DNA from: Arthrobotrys musiformis
Lineage: Eukaryota; Ascomycota; Orbiliomycetes; Orbiliales; Orbiliaceae
Direction of reading: 5' to 3'
Assembly (NCBI GenBank): GCA_036971715.1
Contig: JAVHJL010000012.1
Coordinates: 248,001 to 312,000, forward strand
DNA: 64,000 nucleotides
The position numbers and the translations under genes were made by a program. Shown here in pieces: positions 30,401 to 38,559 of the stretch (its first letter is position 1; the number at the start of each line of letters is the position of its first letter). The notes under the pieces were generated by a model that saw only the letters and a program-made list of their open reading frames with translations, made no database searches and was not told the origin of the DNA.

Positions 30401-32293
30401 TAAACTCACTGTAGAAATCGACGGCAGGCTTGATGCTGATCTTGTGGTGCTTCAATATTGCAGCAAGTAAGTCAGTTCAACACCATTTAACTATATCTAT
30501 ATTAAATTTTTATTGACGTTCTTTTATTTGATTTTCTAGAGGGTAAGTTGCTTTCAACCTTGATAGGAGTTTTCTGATTGACTAGGCGACAGACACCATT
30601 ATCGCAAGCAGCGGAATTGGGGAGTGAAGCGATTGTGGAGCTACTGCTTCAACATGGTGCCGAACCAGACTTAGAGGATCAAAACGGGCAGACACCGCTG
30701 TCTCGTGCTATAGAAGGAAAAAGCGCTAGAACTGTGCAGCTTTTACTTGCTTGCAGGGTAAAAGTAAATTTTATTTATACAATGGTCAGTGAATTTAATA
30801 GACTTTGAAAGGATTGATAGCTGATTTGATGCTGACCTCGTGGTGGTTTACTATTGCAGAGAGTAAGTGAACCCTGAAATTACTGCAGACATCGACGGCA
30901 GGCTTGATGCTGATCTCGTGGTGGTGTACTATTGCAGTTTGTAAGTGAACCCTAAAATCACTGTAGACATCGACGGCAGGCTTGATGCTGATCTCGTGGT
31001 GGTGTACTATTGCAGTTTGTAAGTGAACTCTAAAATCACTATAGATATTGACGACAGGCTTGATGCTGATCTCGTGGCGGTTTATTATTGCAGGACGTAA
31101 GTGAATCCTAAAGTCACTGCAGACTTCGACGGCAAGCCTGATGCTAATTTTGTGATGGTGTACTATTGCAGAGTGTAAGTGAATTTTAAAATCACTGTAG
31201 ATATTGACGGCAGGCTTGATGTTGATTCCGTGGTGGTTTACTATTGCAGACAGTAAGTGAACCCTAAAGTCACTGCAGACATCGATGACAGGCTTGATGC
31301 TGATCTCGTGGCAATTTATTATTGCAGTATGTAAGTAAACCCTAAAATCACTATAGACTTCGACGGCAGGCTTGATACTGATCTTATAATGGTGTACTAT
31401 TGCAGTTTGTAAGTGAACCCTAAAGTCACTGTAGACATCGACGGCAGACTTGATGCTGATCTCATGGTGGTTTACTATTGCAGGAAGTAAGTGAACCCTA
31501 AAGTCACTGTAGACATCGACGGCAGGTTTGATGCTGATCTTGTGGTGGTGTAATATTGCAGCTTGTAAGTGAACCCTAAAGTCACTGTAGACATCGACGG
31601 CAGGTTTGATGCTGATCTTGTGGTGGTGTACTATTGCAGGGAGTAAGTGAACCCTAAAGTCACTGTAGATATTGATGGCAGGCTTGATGCTGATCTCGTG
31701 GCGGTTTACTATTGCAGTATGTAAGTGAACCCTAAGATTATTGTAGACTTCGATGGCAGGCTTGATGCTGATCTCATGACGATTTACTATTGCAGAATGT
31801 AAGTGAACCCTAAAATCACTGTAAACATTAACGGTAGGCTTGATGCTGATCTTATGGTGGTTTATTATTGCAGGGAGTAAGTGAACTCTAAAGTCACTGT
31901 AGACGTCGACGGCAGGCTTGATGCTAACCCCATGGTGCTTCAATATTGCAGCGAGTAAGTCAGTTCAACACCATTTAATTATATCTATATTAAATTTTTA
32001 TTGACGTTCTTTTATTTGATTTTCTAGAGGGTAAGTTGCTTTCAACCTTGATAGGAGTTTTCTGATTGACTAGGCGACAGACACCGTTATCGCGAGCAGC
32101 GGAATTGGGGAGTGAAGCGATTGTGAAGCTGCTGCTTCAACACGGTGCCGAACCAGACCTAGAGGATGAATATAGGCACACATCGCTATCTCGTGCTGGG
32201 CGCGCCGGCAATCCGGTGATTATTGAGCTACTCAGCTCCCATAGTACTAGAGAGGATGGTTCCAAGGTTATGTACGATGGCCCTACCGGCTGA
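21461..32293 (+). CDS. PNP-NACHT-ankyrin STAND receptor with microexon arrays
   Basis: Exons I infer: 21461-22409, 22466-22638, 22704-22775, about 23044-23875, 23927-24878, then ankyrin exons 25968-26132, 26598-26762, 27540-27704, 28715-28879, 30593-30757 and 32081-32293 (stop), with 76 three-nucleotide exons between them. Domains in order: nucleoside-phosphorylase-like sensor (YTVGWICALPK, GDHNVVIACLP, FEMEAAG); HWLSPIDH linker; NACHT with Walker A GIPGAGKS and Walker B FIVIDALDEC; helical region with LVHYTTQEYF; ankyrin repeats (GQTSLSRA, TPLSRAAELG, VELLLQHGAEPDL). Fully spliced it would be about 1,414 residues. Such proteins are cytosolic NLR-type sensors of non-self in fungi. Oddities: an acidic insertion inside the PNP domain, and one missing base near 22499-22501 (CGGGTATC where the family sequence IRGICDYAD needs one more G), shifting frame. 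That is either a sequence error or a disabling mutation. The 22776-23043 intron is the least certain. Confidence 0.8.
21821..21883 (+). repeat. in-frame 9-bp repeat encoding acidic insertion
   Basis: Seven perfect copies of GAGGAAGAT encode (Glu-Glu-Asp)7 within the PNP domain, between VGIGGGAP and IRLGDVVIS. Paralogues usually have only a short loop there. Unit length is a multiple of three, so copy-number change keeps the frame. Confidence 0.95.
22776..23043 (+). other. probable long intron of the ankyrin STAND gene
   Basis: The exon ending TAC GAA G at 22775 is followed by GTTCGC. Coding in the right frame resumes about 23044 after CTACGCAG (phase 1 on both sides). The interval has stops in all relevant frames. 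Donor quality is poor and other acceptors (for example at 23074) are possible, so the boundaries are tentative. Confidence 0.4.
24879..25967 (+). repeat. microexon array 1 (13 one-codon exons)
   Basis: A 102-nt leader intron (GTAAAAGTAAA...TATTGCAG) is followed by 12 units of exactly 78 bp. Each has a 3-nt exon and a 75-nt intron starting GTAAGTGAACCCTAA and ending TATTGCAG, except the last, whose intron is a 73-nt AT-rich type ending TTTTCTAG. Triplets start at 24981, 25059, 25137, 25215, 25293, 25371, 25449, 25527, 25605, 25683, 25761 and 25839; AGG at 25915 and a 50-nt intron ending GGCGGCAG lead to the next ankyrin exon. Encoded: S-Y-E-K-L-F-G-T-K-L-D-R-R. Confidence 0.85.
26133..26597 (+). 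repeat. microexon array 2 (5 one-codon exons)
   Basis: Same plan, shortest array. Triplets at 26235 (AGA), 26313 (TAT), 26391 (GAC), 26469 (CGA), then AGG at 26545. Encoded: R-Y-D-R-R. The GAC and CGA units and their introns closely match the last two units of array 1, so array 2 looks like a shortened relative. Confidence 0.85.
26763..27539 (+). repeat. microexon array 3 (9 one-codon exons)
   Basis: Triplets at 26865, 26943, 27021, 27099, 27177, 27255, 27333 and 27411, then AGG at 27487. Encoded: E-K-G-T-K-F-G-R-R. The intron after CGA starts GTATGT, the only one of 76 post-microexon donors that is not GTAAGT. One unit (from 27180) has GATTTTGAT in place of the usual GATGCTGAT branch-site motif. 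Confidence 0.85.
27705..28714 (+). repeat. microexon array 4 (12 one-codon exons)
   Basis: Triplets at 27807, 27885, 27963, 28041, 28118, 28196, 28274, 28352, 28430, 28508 and 28586, then AGG at 28662. Encoded: R-G-T-R-G-T-D-E-E-L-R-R. The R-G-T block is duplicated in tandem. The intron at 28044-28117 is 74 nt (GAACCTAAAG, one C short). This breaks the antisense reading frame but would not matter for a spliced intron. Confidence 0.85.
28880..30592 (+). repeat. microexon array 5 (21 one-codon exons)
   Basis: Longest array: 20 units at 78-bp steps from 28982 to 30464, then AGG at 30540. Encoded in two parts: R-R-G-K-L-F-G-T-K-F (28982-29686), then G-L-G-E-R-L-Y-A-G-Q and the final R. The K-L-F-G-T-K stretch (29216-29608) repeats the codons of array 1 units 4-9 with near-identical introns, indicating block transfer. 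Two acceptors vary but keep AG (TTGTAG before 29060, TTCCAG before 30152). Confidence 0.85.
30758..32080 (+). repeat. microexon array 6 (16 one-codon exons)
   Basis: Fifteen units at 78-bp steps from 30860 to 31952, then AGG at 32028. Encoded: R-F-F-D-S-T-Y-F-E-L-G-Y-N-G-R-R. It leads to the terminal ankyrin exon 32081-32293, which diverges after about 35 codons and ends in TGA. Introns here are the most diverged of the six arrays, including changes in the branch-site motif (GCTAAT, GTTGAT, ACTGAT), but GTAAGT and terminal AG are kept throughout. Confidence 0.85.
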
Positions 32294-32584
32294 CGTCACG
32301 ATGGAAATGGTGTCGCTAACTCACTGGTCTTTCTCATATAGATAGCTAAAAGATGTCAGCTAGATTGAAATCGCAATGATTATAATTTCTCTATCCTCCA
32401 ACAATTCAACAGCCGTATTGTTCTGATAATTCCATCTGAATCTCGGTTTTCTTGATTCCACTGCCATAAAAACTGTCGTAATGCAGTAGGTATTCTCCCA
32501 GGGGGACTTTTGCTTCATGCATAGAACTGGCCCGCATGACTGATCGCGAGAGGCATGAAACCCAACTGGTTGGTTTTTTCTGGC

Positions 32585-34172
32585 TTAATTATGTGTATAC
32601 TGGGTATGGTGGCCCCTTAATGTATCCAGCCCTGTGGTAGAATCAGGGTGAGCTTTGATCCCTTGATAACCTGGCACGATCGTGTCTAACGCAAAGCGTC
32701 GAATTCCTTCAATCATCGTGTTTAATATGTCTTCTTGATCTTTAACTAAGGATGGCGAGTTCTCCTGAATATATGGTGGTTGCCATTGAATATATAGGTT
32801 ATTGCTGCTACCCGATGTTTGCGCCTGCAGAGGATGGGCTTGGATATATCGATAGCATAAAAAACACGACGGCTTGCTGACACCGATATACCGAATCCCG
32901 TCCAAAAACTGGAGGCCCTTACGGTAAAACAGGTCTAGAATGATAATCTCTGCGTGGACTCTCAGTCTAAAGTTAGGGTTTTTATATTCGTCTCGAATGC
33001 GTTTTTCCAGCATGCGATGAAATTTTTGGCTCTGGGAACGGAATTCATGTTGGTAGTATTCCCACAGATGACGATTTTCCACCATGCGATTGATGATACC
33101 GTTAATAGACGATTTATACATATATGCTGGCGGTGTGAAGTTCGGATGACACGTTGCAATTTCAATAGAATGGTTTGTAAATAGCTGAGGATAACGACGG
33201 CCAATGTCCACCAAAATCCGTGCAGCTGTAATGTGGGAGCCCATACGACCGACCAGATGTCGGATGCGAGCATATTTGTCGCCGTAAGAGGTATCGCTTC
33301 GATGTATATCGCATTCTTCTGCCCGATGTTTGACTGCTTCTAGCATTTTCGAATCTCTAGCTTCATAACATAACCGGCTGAAGCTTGGTAAGTCTAAGTT
33401 TGAATCACGGAGTGAAACCAGCCATTCCTTGAGATCATTGGCTTCTGTGATTATTGTTAGCATCTGAACTTTGAAGCCGCTACTCTATAGGGAAAAGTTG
33501 ATATCAACCTTTAGTGTCTTGCGTCTTCAGTGAGTTGAGACACGACTCGATGGTACTCTTCAGCTTAGATCTGTAACAGCCTAACTTCTTAGAAGAGAAT
33601 ATCATTGCCCGGTCGGCGATTTGGTGCCGCAGTGTCGAAGTTTCCTCGTCCGATGCATTATACACTCTTCCAAGCAAATGTAAGATGCCGGAGAGAAATG
33701 GTCTAGCTTTTGATCCAGGGTTTGTATTCGCTGCTACCCAGTAGATCAATCGAGGTCCGCCCTGTATCGCAATTGCAGTCACAGTATCAGCGCCCGGCAA
33801 GTAATCGCATATATATGCCAGCTGATCTAAGAACTCTTTTTTCAACATCTTGTTATCGTCATCTGGAACCTCTTTGTCGAACATAACATGTCCCCCTTGC
33901 GATTTGCCGTATGTTGATAAAAGTGCGAGGAGCTCATAAAACTTATTCCACAACTTTTGGTTGACCTGTGGAGGGGAAGAACCATGTGGGGAATTAGCTA
34001 AACCTCGCTGAGTGGTTGACATAGTTGCTAGAGCTGCAGCGTTAAATCTGCGCCTATCTGACTTCGATCCAGCACAAATAGTAGAAACTGTCGGGAGGAG
34101 CGAGGGTAGTAGGGGAGCTTCTAATTTTCTTTTCCCCATATTCACAATACAAAATCTTATTGTTGGGATCAT
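32585..34172 (-). CDS. OTT_1508-like nucleic-acid deaminase domain protein
   Basis: Two minus-strand frames, 33504-34172 (222 codons from ATG) and 32585-33463 (292 codons), meet across about 40 bp with weak splice signals and are probably one gene. The N-terminal part is helical (LWNKFYELLALLSTYGK, LDQLAYICDYLPGADTV) without a known motif. The C-terminal part has the zinc-deaminase signatures: HAE in LRVHAEIIILDLFYRKG about residue 168 of that frame, and SKPSCFLC downstream, fitting the fungal OTT_1508-like family of the cytidine-deaminase superfamily. Family knowledge places such deaminases among nucleic-acid-targeting conflict proteins, but the substrate is unknown. It is convergent with the ankyrin NLR, whose stop lies 292 bp away. 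The junction is tentative: the best phase-consistent intron is only about 40 nt. Confidence 0.6.
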
Positions 34173-34174
34173 CT

Positions 34175-36890
34175 AGGAAGATGAAGCATAGAGAATGCGA
34201 ATATATATTTCAAGATAACCGCCGTTAATGTTGCTGTTGTCTCTCATGCTGCTTGCAACCCGCTTCTAAGTTGAGTATCCATCAAATTTGCAACTAATGT
34301 ATTGGTGCAAATGAAGATTTAACAGGTACGTCATGACTTTAGAGTGACCATGGATACGAGCATTATGGATGTTTATATATTTTAATATACCAGTCCCTTC
34401 TATTCTTCGTATGCGAAAGACGTTGCATCAAAAGCTTTCTGCGCGTAATAAATAATGGAAGAATCACAAGAAGACCTTGACGCAGAATTCTTCAGTGCCT
34501 TGATGCGAGTAAACTTTGAAATCATCTGCCTTCAAGTTTTCGAAGAGCGGCATTGGAGGGCTCTCACTTTCAAGTGCATCCTGGCAACTTCCAGCTTCAG
34601 GCAACATTAGTTTTCAGGCAATATTTCGTTCAAGCGGTATTACATCATTACTTTGTCTTTCCTTACCTAATCACTATTCCCAACCCCTTAGTTGGCTAGA
34701 GCTGGGATCGAGTGCAGTGCTGGGTTCCAATGCTGTATACCTATTGTTAGACCCCAGATGATTTAGATCGCTGGTGCTGAGCTATAAGTAATGAATATGT
34801 ATTGCTTGTTTTCTACCAGGTCTCTCCTGTAATGTATTGGGGCCTAGAAGGCTTTGCTTAGTTTTCTTTTCAAAGAGTATGGGTTAGATTGTAAAAACTT
34901 ACGCACTGAAAGTCATTTTTAGAGCTCCACTGGTTGAAGATGGGATTTCTTTGTAATATAGATTTGATGGCTAGGAAAGTCTTATTTGTATAAGGTTTCG
35001 GGGCTAAAAAAAAGTGAATACCAGATGCGAAGAAGGTCCCTGGGGCCGATCGGGCCATATTACTTCATTCTACCTGGACGAAATAGGTCTCTCGCAATCG
35101 GTACTAACCGCAAGCACGGGTGGTTTGTGTTGCAAGTGTTGCAAGTGTTTGACCGAAAAAAAATACAACACCATTTTGATTGTTGTGAGAGTCTTTGCGG
35201 CTGGCCACTAGACATCACGGAACTTTTTCCTGCCTCACCTGCTTGCCATAATATTTAGAATAACTTTTCCTGCAACATAACTCACGCTGAATATACAAAT
35301 ACGTACAAACTAAAAGAATTTCGGCTAGATTGTAAATAGTGCTAGGTATAATTCGATTAAGATAACATTTAGCAGGAAAGTTGCGGTTTACTCTACAGAT
35401 TTTTGATTTCAGAGATTTGAATTTTATGGTAGGTGGGAAGATTTAAGACTGGTAGTTCCCGATTTAACTTACGTGGCCGTTCTGAAAACGGCCAGCTCGC
35501 CTCTAAACCTGTAGAATTTGCAGTATCTTGATTGGAATATTTAGGTAGACCCATGAACACTGCCTGAAAACCTTCAACTTCAGGCACCATTTGACGGAAT
35601 TTTTTTTAGGATGCAAGGAATCGCGAAATAATTTCTCCCAAATACCAAGGGAGTGAGGAATTCTTCTCCTATTTCTCCACTGTGGGAATTCTAGAGACAC
35701 AATCCACCGCACTCATTGTTTGTGGAAGTCCAGTATTCCCCAGCCATATCTATAGCCCGGGCCATATCTAAATCCCTAGAGTGGGTTAGCGTTGGCGGTG
35801 CATACGTCGCTGACATCGGCCATTTTTGCATCCCTCACATAATTCATCCTCGTGTGGATCGGTTTGCTTAAAGTCATGCGATACTTCAGGTACATCCTCC
35901 CCTTTCCAGATTATTGGCGGGCGGGCTACTCCAGAGACTTGTAACTTTTACATCGTTGGTTGTATACCTGTACGTTGTAACCGAGTTGGCTGTCTCGCCG
36001 GTTATATTTTCGAATAATGGCCGTAATTTTACTACTGAATTACACATGCTTGCATCTCGAATTGGGGCACCTAAAAGACCCAATTAAATTCCTCTCCCCT
36101 TCACCGTCACTGTCCCAAATATTTGATGAGAATATAACGCCTTGAACCTTCTCTCTAATCTTGTCGTGGTACTCCTCAAACAGATACCATGTCTTGGGAG
36201 GTTCTTTCGCTCTGCCGGACGGACGAAAATCTGGACTGCCAGAATTTCGAGAGCCATTAGCGCCATAAAAAAGGGATCCGGCCATTCCAGCGAGCTCTTA
36301 GCGAAAGCTTTTATCTGTCCCAGAGATATCAGTCAGTCTCGAAGTTGATTGTTCAGGGGTCTTGAGGTTATAAGGCAAGTACTTCTTGTTAAAAACCCTT
36401 TGTACTGTGGTCGGTAGATATAAGATATCGAGATCCGTGAAACTGTCGGCCATATGAATTCGCCTGAATAATGGGGAAATAATAAGAGAATGGCTTTCAT
36501 TATAGTAGCCAATGGATAGTATATTACAACCATATCTGGGGAAAGATCGGTAACTATTTCTATAGTTTTAGCGAGGCTGTACCATTAGGTAATTGAATCG
36601 TGCCTGGAGCTGGTTTTAAGCCTACGTGTGAATAAATCCGGAAAATGCCGGCTGAGGCATTCAGAGAACGCGAATCCTGTCATAAACTTCATGTACCATT
36701 CCCAATGTCTATAATGAGAGTTCGGTAAGAATCACTCCAGGCAGCTCGACCGAAGGCCGAGAATTATAACTTTACTATCCATGCGATATAAATAAGAACA
36801 ATATTCCTAGATCAAATACATTGTCCTTTCCAGCTAGCTCACACCCGTCTTGCCGCTAGACTACAGTTCAAACTATGTCCCTACACATCT
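34175..36890. other. gene-poor stretch
   Basis: Only short frames, none with recognisable domains. It includes the promoter side of the minus-strand deaminase gene. No tRNA or transposon ends recognised. Confidence 0.4.
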
Positions 36891-36897
36891 AGAGGCG

Positions 36898-37140
36898 ATG
36901 GCTCAACCTCAACACAAATTTATCGATGCGCCGGAGGCAGTCGCCAGCCTCCTCTCATTGATTCCTAAAGAAACCACCTCCACACCATCGATCTATATCG
37001 ATCTGAAGGGGGCCAACCTATGCCGTCACGGTTCCATCTCCCTACTCCAACTCTTTATATCTACCATTCCTCATATATATATTCTCGACATTCAGACCTT
37101 GGGACACTGCTTTTATGAGGAGAAACAGTCCGTAAAATAA
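36898..37140 (+). pseudogene. 3'-5' exonuclease (EXD1-like) fragment
   Basis: From ATG at 36898 the frame encodes MAQPQHKFIDAPEAVASLL and then PSIYIDLKGANLCRHGSISL, LFIS, IYILDIQTLG. This is the start of the DEDD-type 3'-5' exonuclease fold, where the family has a YIDLEG motif; here the catalytic Glu position is Lys (DLKG). The frame stops after 80 residues with no continuation, and WD40 sequence on the other strand begins 150 bp further on. Most of the domain is missing, so this is a truncated remnant. Confidence 0.65.
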
Positions 37141-37289
37141 ACGAGAAAAGCCTTTGAAGCCTCTAGAAACTTCGTTTAGTCTTCAAATGACGTCATTTAT
37201 AAAAGCCTAGAATATTCGAAAAACTTACAACACTATATTGAAAAAGATTAAGGAGAAGAGCGATGAAGAATCAATTCGAGTCAAAGATA

Positions 37290-37797
37290 TCAGTATACGG
37301 CTACACTAAAATCGAACTTTATAATTGTGACAGAACCAGAAGAATAGCCAAGAGCAATGGTAGTCTCATGGACAGCTGATGCAATCGGGTTTCTATGTGT
37401 ATCCGGAAGCCATAGCAGGTTTTCTTCACCTCGGGCTAGCCACTGGCCCCGAAGGTGAACAGACGCAGGTACATGTTGACTAACCGTGGAAGAGTGTTGA
37501 GGATCTGGAATTTGTTTGTAGAAAAAGTATTTTTGTCCATCAGTGATGTATCCGTTGCTATCCCAGAACAGGTGGCCAGTGGATGAACCGGCAGAAGATG
37601 TATGGCGCGCCTGGCCCGTGGCCGTGTCCCATAGCTTAATAGTTCTGTCATCAGACCCAGACGCAATCGTCTTGCCGTTGGGCGAGAACGCGATCGACCT
37701 TACCGAGCGATTATGTCCTTTCAGCGTATAACATACTTGACCCGTGGCAGTGTCCCATAGCTTGATGGTGTCATCACCGGACCCAGACGCAATCCAT
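37290..37797 (-). pseudogene. 5'-truncated WD40 protein C-terminus
   Basis: On the minus strand an uninterrupted frame runs from about 37797 to the TGA at 37290-37292. It encodes IASGSGDDTIKLWDTATGQ, LKGHNRSVRSIAFSPNGKTI, another SGSDDRTIKLWDTATGQ, and then a C-terminal domain (FWDSNGYITDGQKYFFYKQ, LPDTHRNPIASAVHETTIAL). This matches the end of fungal NACHT-WD40 proteins. The frame has no start; homology begins abruptly in mid-repeat at 37797. Confidence 0.75.
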
Positions 37798-37799
37798 TA

Positions 37800-38514
37800 G
37801 CAGACATGTTTGTGTTGTGATGTTGTAAAACGTAGTTCACACCCTAGTCACGAGATTGGTTCACGCCAAGTCAGTAGCAGGCACGGGCAACATATTCCCT
37901 TAACAGGGACTTGATGTACCCTCTTGGCTTTATCACGCCATCGCTACTACAATAGCATCGATCGGTTACCTCTTGGGTCCTTGCCCCAAGAAGGGTATGA
38001 AATCGCCACCCAAAGTATTAGAAGGCTAAGCTCATCATGTCTCGTTTACTTGCGGGTCCAGATGGGGTGGCAGACGACTCTGAAAGAACCTCCAACCAAA
38101 TCCATCGCGAGAATCAATATTAGCATACCTAAAAGAAATTAAGAAACTATGCTCGTCGGCTCTAAAACTTTGGTACCTCGGGAATAATTTCCAACCTCCG
38201 TTCGAGAAGGATGGGCCAGTGCCAATAAAAGCACTGCCCCAATACCGGGCCTGGTCAAAAAAGAGAACAAGGTCAAAACAGGTGGTTATAAAAAAGGGAG
38301 GGCTGAACCGTCAGGCCTCTATTCCCTCGCCAATCGTCCCTACTATCAGGATCCAACAGCACAACTTGCAAACGAAGCACACGAAGCACACGAAGCACAC
38401 GAAGCACACGATAGCGAACGGCATCGCAGCATCGCAGCGTATTCTTTACCCAGACCGTAAAGTTTTTGGTTTTTTCCTTACCTAATTCGCCCCCTAAATC
38501 GCCACCGGACAGGC
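37800..38514. other. intergenic stretch upstream of the NB-ARC-TPR gene
   Basis: No gene seen. A short tandem repeat with unit ACGAAGCAC (four copies, 38372-38407) lies here, and GC content rises sharply near 38500. Confidence 0.45.
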
Positions 38515-38559
38515 ATGGACGACCCGCAGGATCAGTTCGCCGCCATCTAGGCCGCCGCC

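Noticed and set aside
24916..31943. Minus-strand ORFs of 96-512 codons made of 26-residue repeats
   Set aside because: They exist because the 78-bp unit has no antisense stop. A 77-bp unit breaks them, variable bases are not codon-aligned on that strand, and each ORF begins and ends within plus-strand intron sequence.
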